A stretch of DNA of 8,520 nucleotides from Gammaproteobacteria bacterium (GTDB lineage: Bacteria; Pseudomonadota; Gammaproteobacteria; SZUA-229), in the NCBI GenBank assembly GCA_023136715.1, contig JAGLQT010000282.1:1-8520 (forward strand), read 5' to 3'. The notes below the pieces were generated by a model. The model searched no databases. It saw nothing but the letters and a program-made list of their open reading frames with translations, and was not told the origin of the DNA. Of this stretch, positions 1 through 5,884 are shown piece after piece. Each line of letters opens with the position of its first letter. Positions within the stretch are counted from its first letter, which is position 1. The translations under genes and the position numbers were made by a program.

Positions 1-341
1 TTGATGAAGTACTGGGCGATGATGCGGGCGTTACCGGCATGCGCTTGAAAAACACTCAGGATGGCAGCACCAAGGAAATCGATGTCCATGGTATTTTCGT
101 TGCCATCGGTCACGCACCCAATACCGGCATCTTCGGCGACCAGCTCGAAGTCAACAACGGCTATATCAAAGTACAAAGCGGTACTTCAGGTAATGCCACA
201 GCCACTAGCGTCGAAGGTGTCTTTGCTGCCGGTGATGTTATGGACCATGTTTACCGTCAGGCAATTACCTCAGCCGGCACGGGTTGTATGGCTGCACTGG
301 ATGCTGAAAAATATCTGGATGCACTCGCACACAATAGTTAA
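1..341 (+). CDS. trxB: Thioredoxin reductase, C-terminal part (5' end outside window)
   Basis: This is the last 112 or so codons of thioredoxin reductase, the cytoplasmic FAD enzyme that uses NADPH to reduce thioredoxin. The open frame runs from base 3 without an upstream stop, so the gene starts left of the window; the ATG at 39 is internal. The visible part covers the end of the NADPH domain (IFVAIGHAPNT) and the returning FAD domain with the hallmark GVFAAGDVMDH, followed by YRQAITSAGTGCMAALDAE, which is near-invariant in proteobacterial TrxB. The redox CxxC lies upstream, outside the window. It ends in TAA, and the next gene starts 10 bases later on the same strand. Identification is firm; only the N-terminal two thirds are missing. 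Confidence 0.97.
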   Translation, partial: DEVLGDDAGVTGMRLKNTQDGSTKEIDVHGIFVAIGHAPNTGIFGDQLEVNNGYIKVQSGTSGNATATSVEGVFAAGDVMDHVYRQAITSAGTGCMAALDAEKYLDALAHNS

Positions 342-351
342 GTTTAAATAA

Positions 352-1464
352 ATGAAACTCAGCACAGTAGATTCCTTATCTACTGTTGACGCTACGCAAT
401 GGAATGCACTGGCCGATGACGATAATCCGTTTATTCAATACGACTTCCTGCACGCGCTGGAACAGCACGACTGTTTACAGAACTGGGGCTGGCAATCTCA
501 ACACATACTCATCCACAAGAACGATAAATTAATCGGCGCCTGCCCCGCTTACCTCAAGCACAACTCCTACGGTGAATTTGTATTCGACTGGGCATGGGCG
601 GATGCTTATCAACGCAATGACCTGGAATATTACCCAAAACTGGTCATCAGCATTCCTTACACACCAGCTCAAGGCCCACGCCTGCTTGCACGTAATAACG
701 ATAAAGAAATAAAAACCAAACTTATACAGGGCGCACTAAATATTGTCGAACAGGAAAAACTGTCCGGCGCTCACTGGTTATTTTGTGAAGACGATGACAT
801 CAAGACACTGAAAAACAAAAATCTGATGATGCGTTTTGATTACCAGTTTCACTGGCAAAACCACGACTACGAAAACTTCGACGATTTTTTAGCACAGCTC
901 AGTTCAAAGAAGCGTAAGAACATCAAACGCGAACGCCGAATTGTGTCCGACGGAAATATTCGCATGCGTGTAAAACAGGGCAACGATCTTTCTGAAGAGG
1001 AATGGAAAATACTCTATAACTTTTACCAGATCACCTTCATGAAAAAATCCGGCACCGCTACCCTTACGCTCGAATTCTTCCAGGCGATGGCGCATAAACT
1101 TGTCGCCATCTTTGCACAGCACGAAAATAAAATCGTCGCAGGCGCTATCTGCTTTCAGGGAAAAAGCACTTTATACGGTCGCCACTGGGGCTGTCACGAA
1201 AACTACGACAGCCTGCATTTTGAAACTTGTTACTACACCGGTATCGAATATTGCATTAAGCATAAGCTCCAGCGTTTCGAACCCGGCGCGCAGGGTGAAC
1301 ATAAAATCTCACGCGGTTTTCTTCCTGTAAAAACTCGCTCTGCGCATTACATTGCTCACGAAGGCTTTAGAGAAGCGATCAATGATTTCCTGCAGCGTGA
1401 AGCAGCAGCCATGTTAGATTATGGAAAAACACTGAACGAATCATCACCCTTCAGAAAAGCATGA
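352..1464 (+). CDS. Predicted N-acyltransferase of the COG3146 (GNAT / FemAB-like) family
   Basis: This 370-residue soluble protein without signal peptide or membrane segment resembles the COG3146 'predicted N-acyltransferase' family (GNAT superfamily, FemAB-like), often found beside trxB and aat in proteobacteria. Features seen: an N-terminal region with DDDNPFIQYDFLHALEQH (about residues 22-39), a middle stretch PYTPAQGPR (102-110), a basic segment SSKKRKNIKRERR near residue 190 and a conserved C-terminal core containing GRHWGC, LHFETCYYTGIEYCI and FEPGAQGEHKISRGF. Length is normal for the family. The ATG lies 10 bases after trxB without a clear Shine-Dalgarno, suggesting readthrough translation from trxB. 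Its stop overlaps the aat start (ATGA), implying coupled expression. The natural substrate is not established, so no reaction is assigned. Family assignment is confident, function is not. Confidence 0.88.
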   Translation: MKLSTVDSLSTVDATQWNALADDDNPFIQYDFLHALEQHDCLQNWGWQSQHILIHKNDKLIGACPAYLKHNSYGEFVFDWAWADAYQRNDLEYYPKLVISIPYTPAQGPRLLARNNDKEIKTKLIQGALNIVEQEKLSGAHWLFCEDDDIKTLKNKNLMMRFDYQFHWQNHDYENFDDFLAQLSSKKRKNIKRERRIVSDGNIRMRVKQGNDLSEEEWKILYNFYQITFMKKSGTATLTLEFFQAMAHKLVAIFAQHENKIVAGAICFQGKSTLYGRHWGCHENYDSLHFETCYYTGIEYCIKHKLQRFEPGAQGEHKISRGFLPVKTRSAHYIAHEGFREAINDFLQREAAAMLDYGKTLNESSPFRKA

Positions 1465-2123
1465 ACGATACCCCTATCTATTTACCGGATAATTTCAGCG
1501 GCACTTTTCCGAGTACACAACTCGCCCTCACCGAACCCGATGGTCTGCTCGCCGTTGGCGGCAACCTGAAACCAGAGACAATATTACAGGCCTACAGCCA
1601 GGGCATCTTTCCATGGTATAGCGACGACCAGCCCATTCTCTGGTGGTCACCCGACCCCCGTTGTGTTCTGTATCCAGACAAATTAAAAATATCACGCAGC
1701 CTGAAAAAAACGCTCAATAAAAAAATTTATGAAGTCAGGATGGACACCGCCTTCCGTGAAGTCATTCAGGCCTGCGCAGCTCCCAGAAAAGATGAACCCG
1801 GAACCTGGATCAACAACGACATGCTCAACGCCTATTGCCAGCTTCACGAACTCGGTTATGCGCATTCAGTAGAATGCTGGAACAATAACGAACTGGTCGG
1901 CGGCCTTTACGGCATAAAAATTGGAAACATGTTTTTCGGTGAATCCATGTTCAGCCAACAGACCGATGCATCAAAAGTCGCACTGGAATATTTGTGTAAC
2001 ACCGTCAAACCCAAACTCATCGACGTTCAGGTTTATTCAGAACACATGGCATCGTTAGGTGCTGAGAGTATCGACAGGGATAAGTTTATTGAACTGGTTA
2101 ATAGTTATTGCGGGAAGACGTGA
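1461..2123 (+). CDS. aat: Leucyl/phenylalanyl-tRNA--protein transferase
   Basis: Aat transfers Leu or Phe from charged tRNA to proteins with N-terminal Arg or Lys, creating N-degrons that ClpS delivers to ClpAP in the cytoplasm. The 220-residue product is close to the usual length of about 230 and shows the family's signature blocks: EPDGLLAVGGNL (25-36), AYSQGIFPWYSDDQPILWWS (44-63), PDPRCVL, GTWIN (114-118), the catalytic-core GGLYGIKIGNMFFGESMFS (147-165) and the C-terminal IDVQVYSEHMASLGA (187-201). All key blocks are intact. The ATG sits in an ATGA overlap with the upstream acyltransferase gene, so translation is probably coupled; an independent Shine-Dalgarno is weak. In many gammaproteobacteria ate and infA follow, but here the strand changes and an accessory cassette begins. 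Confidence 0.97.
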   Translation: MNDTPIYLPDNFSGTFPSTQLALTEPDGLLAVGGNLKPETILQAYSQGIFPWYSDDQPILWWSPDPRCVLYPDKLKISRSLKKTLNKKIYEVRMDTAFREVIQACAAPRKDEPGTWINNDMLNAYCQLHELGYAHSVECWNNNELVGGLYGIKIGNMFFGESMFSQQTDASKVALEYLCNTVKPKLIDVQVYSEHMASLGAESIDRDKFIELVNSYCGKT

Positions 2124-2142
2124 GCCCCATCACTTAGCCAGA

Positions 2143-2178
2143 TAATGTCTGCTTCCGGCCAGTAGCAGACGGTCAATC
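2143..2178. repeat. Short palindromic element, left copy
   Basis: A perfect 7-bp inverted repeat, GTCTGCT (2147-2153) and AGCAGAC (2164-2170), encloses a 10-base loop just downstream of aat. Read on the minus strand it contains GCTACT, a short GC-rich spacer and GGAAGCAG; the same blocks occur in plus orientation at 3822-3842. It has no following T-run, so it looks more like a dispersed intergenic repeat than an intrinsic terminator, although it could act as a 3' end structure for aat. Confidence 0.5.
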
Positions 2179-2224
2179 AAGTCTGACCCTATTGGTTTTT
2201 TGCCTTTTACCTAACCAAATAAAG

Positions 2225-2258
2225 GCGGTAGCCATAAAGACTGCCGCAACCGTTTTAT
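2225..2258 (+). terminator. Possible intrinsic terminator downstream of aat
   Basis: GCGGTAG (2225-2231) and CTGCCGC (2241-2247) form a 7-bp stem with one G-U wobble in the plus-strand transcript and a 9-base loop, followed by AACCGTTTT. In the minus-strand transcript the wobble becomes a C-A mismatch, so the plus orientation (ending the trxB-aat transcript) is favoured. The T-run is short and offset from the stem, so this is only a weak candidate. Confidence 0.3.
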
Positions 2259-2267
2259 AAACTAATT

Positions 2268-2816
2268 TTAAGATTTACGCCTGGCGACGCCGATCAATGC
2301 TAAAAGGCCAGAACCAAAACACCAGACTGCAGCCGGAACAGGGACTGAAGACAGGCTACCTGTAAAGGATGTAAGGAAATTAGGAAAAGCTGGACTCGAA
2401 GCCATGATCTTACCGTAAGAATTATCAGCCGTGAGGGTACCGTCGCCATTATCGGTGACGTCCCAAACTGTCTCTATAGGTATATTGGTGTAAACATCCC
2501 AGTCAAATAGCATATTCGCCGTACTGGGTGTACCACCATAGGTGCCATCACCCCTGTCAGAGAAAGTCACACTATGTGCAGTCCAGACGGACGCATAAAA
2601 TGTGGCCGTGTTGGCAATATTTACAGTGCCTGCGTCAAAATCCCAGCTCCAGAACTGAGGAGGTGTAGCTGAGCCAATAGGACTACCACTACCTGAATAC
2701 ACTGCAAAAGAATATGTGCCTGTCCATACGCCAGTTAAACCAGTAGTTCCGGCCTCTGCATTCATGCTGTTACCGAGTGCAATGGCGATGCCTGAAGCTA
2801 TTAATGTTTTATTCAT
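2268..2816 (-). CDS. Secreted VPLPA-CTERM (PEP-CTERM-like) sorting-domain protein, copy A
   Basis: This 182-residue protein has a Sec signal peptide (MNKTLIASGIAIALGNSMN, likely cut after AEA at 21-23), a mature domain of about 130 residues rich in Gly, Thr, Ser, Asp and Trp, and a C-terminal sorting tail. The tail has VPVPAAVW, then CFGSGLLALIGVA as a membrane span, then RRKS, matching the VPLPA-CTERM form of PEP-CTERM signals. In that system an exosortase-type transpeptidase in the inner membrane cleaves and sorts the protein, often with exopolysaccharide production. The mature region (TGLTGVWTGTYSFAV, FWSWDFDAGTV, DVTDNGDGTLT) matches no function I recognise. It is nearly superimposable on copy B upstream, with small changes. 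The start has a strong AGGAAGAGGA ribosome site 5 bases ahead. No exosortase gene is in the window. Confidence 0.85.
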   Translation of the reverse strand: MNKTLIASGIAIALGNSMNAEAGTTGLTGVWTGTYSFAVYSGSGSPIGSATPPQFWSWDFDAGTVNIANTATFYASVWTAHSVTFSDRGDGTYGGTPSTANMLFDWDVYTNIPIETVWDVTDNGDGTLTADNSYGKIMASSPAFPNFLTSFTGSLSSVPVPAAVWCFGSGLLALIGVARRKS

Positions 2817-2839
2817 AATTCCTCTTCCTTTAGTTGTTT

Positions 2840-2868
2840 TTTATAATTTCATTTTTTCGTAATCACAT
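2840..2868 (-). promoter_or_regulatory. Candidate promoter of VPLPA-CTERM copy A (decayed -35)
   Basis: On the minus strand TATAAA (2845 to 2840) stands 24 bases before the start codon, at exactly the place of the better promoter of copy B. The hexamer 17 bases further upstream is ATGTGA, a poor -35 match, where copy B has TTGTAA. If this is a promoter it should be weaker than that of copy B, or copy A may rely on readthrough from copy B. Confidence 0.35.
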
Positions 2869-2872
2869 TCTG

Positions 2873-2956
2873 AGAACATAACCAGTCTCAGATTACAGTT
2901 TAACTGTACGTCTGGCGACGCCGATCAATGCTAAAAGACCAGAACCAAAACACCAG
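2873..2956. repeat. 84-bp direct repeat, left copy (tail of copy B)
   Basis: These 84 bp match 3507-3590 at a constant offset of 634 with a single substitution. They cover the 3' flank, stop codon and sorting-tail codons of copy B. The one difference (2894 T versus 3528 C) is the middle base of the stop codon, TAA here and TGA in the remnant. Confidence 0.85.
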
Positions 2957-3450
2957 GCGGCAGCAGGGACAGGCACAGCAGCACTTTGCAAGTTACCGTT
3001 AAAGGTAACAGGGAACCCAGGGAAAGCCGGACTCGAAGCCAATATCTGACCTAAACCATCAACCGTGAGGGTACCATCGCCATTATCGGTGACATCCCAA
3101 AGATATTCGATAGGTATATTAGTGTTAATATCCCAGTCAAATAGCATATTCGCCATACCGGGCGTACCACCATAGGTGCCATCACCCTTATCCGAGAAGG
3201 TCACACTGTGTGCAGTCCAGACGGAGGCATAAAATGTGGCCGTGTTGACAATACTTACCGTGCCTGCATCAAAATCCCAGCTCCAGAACTGGGGTGCTGT
3301 TGGTGTGCCAATAGGAGACATACTAGGTGACCACACTGCAAAAGAATATGCGCCTGTCCATACGCCAGTTAAACCAGTAGTTCCGGCTTCTGCATTCATG
3401 CTACTACTAAGTGCAATGGCGACGCCTGACGCTATTAATGTTTTTTTCAT
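2893..3450 (-). CDS. Secreted VPLPA-CTERM (PEP-CTERM-like) sorting-domain protein, copy B
   Basis: This 185-residue paralogue of copy A has the same architecture: signal peptide MKKTLIASGVAIALSSSMN with predicted cleavage after AEA, a mature domain starting GTTGLTGVWTGAYSFAV, and a sorting tail with VPVPAAAW, CFGSGLLALIGVA and RRTVKL. Differences from copy A cluster at residues 40-53 (WSPSMSPIGTPTAP against YSGSGSPIGSATPP), around residues 130-155, and at the extreme C-terminus. The tail is three residues longer before VPVPA and ends TVKL instead of KS. Conservation of WDFDAGTV, TFYASVWTAHSVTFSD, GDGTYGGTP and DVTDNGDGTLT implies both copies have been maintained as proteins. AAAGGAGAG lies 6 bases before the ATG and supports this start. 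Function beyond exosortase-dependent export or anchoring cannot be inferred. Confidence 0.85.
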   Translation of the reverse strand: MKKTLIASGVAIALSSSMNAEAGTTGLTGVWTGAYSFAVWSPSMSPIGTPTAPQFWSWDFDAGTVSIVNTATFYASVWTAHSVTFSDKGDGTYGGTPGMANMLFDWDINTNIPIEYLWDVTDNGDGTLTVDGLGQILASSPAFPGFPVTFNGNLQSAAVPVPAAAWCFGSGLLALIGVARRTVKL

Positions 3451-3473
3451 AACCCACTCTCCTTTGATTATTT

Positions 3474-3502
3474 TTTATAATTTCATTTTTCCGTTATTAC
3501 AA
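3474..3502 (-). promoter_or_regulatory. Candidate sigma70 promoter of VPLPA-CTERM copy B
   Basis: On the minus strand TTGTAA (3502 to 3497; 4 of 6 with consensus -35) and TATAAA (3479 to 3474; 5 of 6 with -10) are separated by exactly 17 bases, and the -10 lies 23 bases before the start codon. The region lies in a short gene-free gap carried along in the tandem duplication. It is a reasonable housekeeping-type promoter, unproven. Confidence 0.5.
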
Positions 3503-3506
3503 CTTA

Positions 3507-3590
3507 AGAACATAACCAGTCTCAGATCACAGTTTAACTGTACGTCTGGCGACGCCGATCAATGCTAAAAGACCAGAACCAAAACACCAG
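3507..3590. repeat. 84-bp direct repeat, right copy (tail of the third, truncated copy)
   Basis: Partner of 2873-2956, identical except at 3528. Upstream flanks also align at the same 634-bp spacing (TTATAATTTC at 2841 and at 3475), showing that one whole gene plus its intergenic region was duplicated in tandem. Beyond 3590 the similarity drops within the codons just ahead of the VPxP motif. Confidence 0.85.
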
Positions 3591-3643
3591 ACGGCTGAGG
3601 GGATAGGCACAGCTGTTACACCAATAATAGATTTAAAAGTCAT
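3527..3643 (-). CDS. 38-residue mini-ORF consisting of a start and a VPLPA-CTERM tail (truncated third copy)
   Basis: Translated on the minus strand from ATG at 3643 this reads MTFKSIIGVTA, then VPIPSAVW, CFGSGLLALIGVA and RRTVKL, then TGA. The sorting tail is complete and almost identical to copy B, but the signal peptide is reduced to a few residues and the entire mature domain is absent, all without breaking the frame. AGGAAGGG stands 5 bases ahead of the ATG. The simplest reading is a third family member that lost its middle by an in-frame deletion; the different N-terminus (MTFKSIIGV against MKKTLIASG) suggests it came from a diverged gene. It may be a decaying pseudogene or a translated one-span membrane micropeptide. 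No direct evidence distinguishes these. Confidence 0.55.
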   Translation of the reverse strand: MTFKSIIGVTAVPIPSAVWCFGSGLLALIGVARRTVKL

Positions 3644-3645
3644 TT

Positions 3646-3653
3646 TTCCCTTC
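3646..3653 (-). promoter_or_regulatory. Ribosome binding site of the 38-codon mini-ORF
   Basis: The minus strand reads AGGAAGGGAAAAATG, a good purine-rich Shine-Dalgarno at appropriate distance from the ATG ending at 3643. It is the main reason to treat the truncated third copy as possibly translated rather than only a relic. Confidence 0.5.
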
Positions 3654-3782
3654 CTGTTTTTTATCCATATAAATAACAACTAAAGAGTATACGCAATATT
3701 TATGCCGACTAAAATAAGTTACTCTAATACAGTCACTTAGGAATATTATTGATTTAAAACTATCTAACAAAGTGTAAAGGCC

Positions 3783-3800
3783 TTCAGACAGTTTTCTGAA
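3783..3800. other. Small perfect hairpin in the gene-free region
   Basis: TTCAGA (3783-3788) and TCTGAA (3795-3800) enclose a 6-base loop. In the plus direction TATTTTACAG follows; in the minus direction GGCCTTTACAC follows. Neither tail is a convincing T-run. It lies in the 281-base gene-free stretch 3644-3924, which is AT-rich and otherwise shows only the repeat at 3811-3845; the hairpin could stabilise or end the transport-operon transcript. Confidence 0.25.
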
Positions 3801-3810
3801 TATTTTACAG

Positions 3811-3845
3811 AGTGGCGAACGGCTACTTTGGGTCGGAAGCAGCCT
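3811..3845. repeat. Short dispersed element, right copy
   Basis: GCTACT (3822-3827), a spacer and GGAAGCAG (3835-3842) match the left element at 2143-2178 read on the other strand, with a spacer three bases longer. GGTCGG (3831-3836) can also pair with CCGACC (3863-3868). The two elements bracket the VPLPA-CTERM cassette in inverted orientation. The similarity is short, so a common origin is likely but not certain. Confidence 0.45.
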
Positions 3846-3924
3846 ACTCTATATATCTACTCCCGACCAAAATCAGGCAAAAGGAAAACCAAATCTAATT
3901 TTATGCTTGTTTTATTTCTTCATT

Positions 3925-5148
3925 TCAAAAATAAAAACGTAGTCGCACGGTCATACTCGTTGGTATGTGGCCAAATTCTGATTGTGGCATTCCTGATAAA
4001 TTTAATTTTTTACCATTGCCATACAATAACGAAAACAAAAGATCAGATTCATTACTGACTGAATAGGTAGCAGTAAACTGATGCAACAATGATGTTGTTA
4101 ATTGATCTTCCACGTCATCCAGTACGCTGACCAGTGCTGTGTAACTCCCGTGCCACAGAGGGGTAAGTTCTTTACTCGCGGAAATACCCAGCACTCTGCT
4201 TCCCAGATATTGCTGGAGCCCGTATTCCAGTTGTTGATTGATCGTTAGACTGGTTAACTCGGTTTCACTACTTGCACCACCGTTATGGTTATACCATTCA
4301 ACTGCAAGCAGGATGGTATTCTCAAATTGATAGTCGAGGCCGGCAATCCAGAAAAATGTATTTTCATTTAGCTGGTCAAGTTTGTTATGCGCACCTTCTA
4401 TACGCCAACCTACTCCCTTCCAGTCGCCTTCCAACGATACACCCATTACCGTATTTCCAATCACCTGTCCGGCCAGCAATGACATCTCCACCTGCCCAGC
4501 TATCTGTCGTCGATAGTAAACCGCCGTGCTATTTTCAATCTCGGTTTTGTCACTTGGTGCAAAAGCATAAACGGCCGTTAGCGATGAAAAATCCGAGGGG
4601 TACCAGTCAATGACTGCTGCATCAATTCCCGCTTTAAAATCGGTATCCAGATCGGTGGGAGCAAACGCACCAAATACATTGAGCGGTTGCCATAAGCGGC
4701 CACTTCCCCAGTCGATGGGTTGTCGACCAATGCCAAGCGTTAGCTTATCGAAACGCTGCTTATAGGCGGCACGATCAACTTCATAACCTATGCGTGTTGA
4801 ACTATTAACACCATCCTCATCCAACCAGTCGGTAGAAAGATCACGATAACGAAATAGATCACTGGGATGAGACTCGGCAGCAGTTAAATTATTCAAGTGC
4901 TGCCTTAAAATTTTCAGGTGAACCGCCCACTCGCCGTTATCCTGAATATCATCCAGCATCAGGCGTAGACTCTGCTGATCAGCCGTGAGTGTGTCGTGAT
5001 CGGCATCGACAAAACCAATATCACCCTGCTCAGCCTGCGCTGTTGAACCGAGCATAGAAAAACGCCCTGTCAGCTCAGTTGACTGTACTGTTGAAAGCGG
5101 TAACAACAGCACTAAAAACAGGCGGAAATTAAACTGTTGGCTCATCAT
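3925..5148 (-). CDS. Predicted outer-membrane beta-barrel protein, partner of the ABC operon
   Basis: This is a protein of about 407 residues with a signal peptide (MSQQFNF, then RLFLVLLLPLSTVQS, likely cut before TELTGRF) and a body of alternating polar and hydrophobic residues ending RLRFYF. A terminal Phe is the typical BAM-recognised end of outer-membrane barrels. GIGRQPIDWGSGRLWQPLNV (about residues 139-158), then FGAFAPTDLDTDFKAGIDA, resembles a block in porin-like proteins encoded beside FtsX/LolE-type ABC operons. The longer frame from 5184 would place unsuitable residues before the signal peptide, so I prefer ATG at 5148 or the adjacent 5145. Either start lies inside the end of the ATPase gene (about 20-bp overlap) with poor Shine-Dalgarno, indicating translational coupling. 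A role as outer-membrane exit or acceptor for the ABC system is inferred. Confidence 0.8.
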   Translation of the reverse strand: MMSQQFNFRLFLVLLLPLSTVQSTELTGRFSMLGSTAQAEQGDIGFVDADHDTLTADQQSLRLMLDDIQDNGEWAVHLKILRQHLNNLTAAESHPSDLFRYRDLSTDWLDEDGVNSSTRIGYEVDRAAYKQRFDKLTLGIGRQPIDWGSGRLWQPLNVFGAFAPTDLDTDFKAGIDAAVIDWYPSDFSSLTAVYAFAPSDKTEIENSTAVYYRRQIAGQVEMSLLAGQVIGNTVMGVSLEGDWKGVGWRIEGAHNKLDQLNENTFFWIAGLDYQFENTILLAVEWYNHNGGASSETELTSLTINQQLEYGLQQYLGSRVLGISASKELTPLWHGSYTALVSVLDDVEDQLTTSLLHQFTATYSVSNESDLLFSLLYGNGKKLNLSGMPQSEFGHIPTSMTVRLRFYF

Positions 5149-5836
5149 GACGTTGATGACACTCATCGCTAACAATCTTGCCATCGTGCAGGGTAATAAT
5201 GCGCTCGGCTCGTTCCATCACGCGAGGATCATGTGTGGAGAAAATAAAAGTGGTTTTTTCTTCGTGCGACAGTCGGTGCATAATATCTAGCAGCGCGGTT
5301 GCATTCTCAGAATCCAGGTTAGCCGTAGGTTCATCAGCCAGCACCAGACGCGGCCCTGCGGCTAGCGCACGCGCCACAGCAACACGTTGTTGCTGGCCAC
5401 CACTGAGTGCTGAAGGTCGACGCTGCATGACATCCTGCAAGCCAACTAGCTGTAGATAATGCTCAGCTCGTTCACGTTTCTCCTCAGCAGATCGCCCCTG
5501 TAGCACCATGACCAGTTCAACATTTTCCAGTGCACTGAGTACCGGCACCAGGTTATAGGCCTGAAAAATAAAGCCCAACTGGAACAAACGGAAATTGGAT
5601 AACTCCGCTTCTTTCAGGCCAGTAATATCCGTATTATTCAGTAGCGTTCGACCATGCGTTGGCGTATCCAGGCCACCGATGATATTGAGCAGCGTTGTTT
5701 TTCCTGAGCCTGAAGGCCCTACCAGCGCGGCGAACTCACCCTCTTCCACCTGCAAGTTTATGTCATTCAATGCATTAACCTGCAGCTCGCCCTGCTGGTA
5801 GCATTTGCTGATGCCCTGTAATGTCAGTAGTGCCAT
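5129..5836 (-). CDS. ABC transporter ATP-binding protein, LolD/MacB class
   Basis: This 235-residue nucleotide-binding subunit works on the cytoplasmic face of the inner membrane. All motifs are intact: Walker A GPSGSGKT (40-47), Q-loop FQAYNLVP (Q92), signature LSGGQQQRVAVARAL (144-158), Walker B RLVLADEPTANLD (163-175, catalytic Glu169) and switch His in STHD (H202). AYNLVP after the Q-loop and ADEPTANLDS are typical of the LolD/MacB/FtsE group that powers mechanotransmission rather than transmembrane transport of small solutes. The start is 48 bases after permease 1, with a GGAAAA ribosome site close to the ATG. Its 3' end overlaps the outer-membrane protein gene. It cannot be called lolD, because the partner genes do not look like canonical lolC and lolE. 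Confidence 0.93.
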   Translation of the reverse strand: MALLTLQGISKCYQQGELQVNALNDINLQVEEGEFAALVGPSGSGKTTLLNIIGGLDTPTHGRTLLNNTDITGLKEAELSNFRLFQLGFIFQAYNLVPVLSALENVELVMVLQGRSAEEKRERAEHYLQLVGLQDVMQRRPSALSGGQQQRVAVARALAAGPRLVLADEPTANLDSENATALLDIMHRLSHEEKTTFIFSTHDPRVMERAERIITLHDGKIVSDECHQRHDEPTV

Positions 5837-5884
5837 ATTATTTTCCGACCGTTAAATGCAGATTTGTATTAAAGCCTGATTCGA

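Noticed and set aside
904..1122. Minus-strand 72-codon open frame inside the COG3146 gene
   Set aside because: It is antisense to a full-length conserved gene and is a frame shadow.
3236..3568. Plus-strand 110-codon open frame across copy B and its promoter
   Set aside because: It is antisense to the well-supported copy B and to its promoter, with no homology or start signal.
2873..3590. Repeat spacing considered as a CRISPR-like or satellite array
   Set aside because: The repeat period of about 634 bp is one gene plus intergenic DNA and is explained by gene duplication; there are no short regular repeats with unique spacers.
3828..4058. Plus-strand 76-codon open frame starting MGRKQPTLYIYSRP
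   Set aside because: It overlaps the 3' end of the outer-membrane protein gene antisense, has no ribosome site, and its lysine-rich, low-complexity product reflects AT-rich DNA.
5149..5184. Upstream start (ATG at 5184, MARLLAMSVINV) for the outer-membrane protein
   Set aside because: It would push the signal peptide away from the N-terminus and enlarge the overlap with the ATPase gene; the ATGATG at 5148/5145 sits directly before a well-formed signal peptide.
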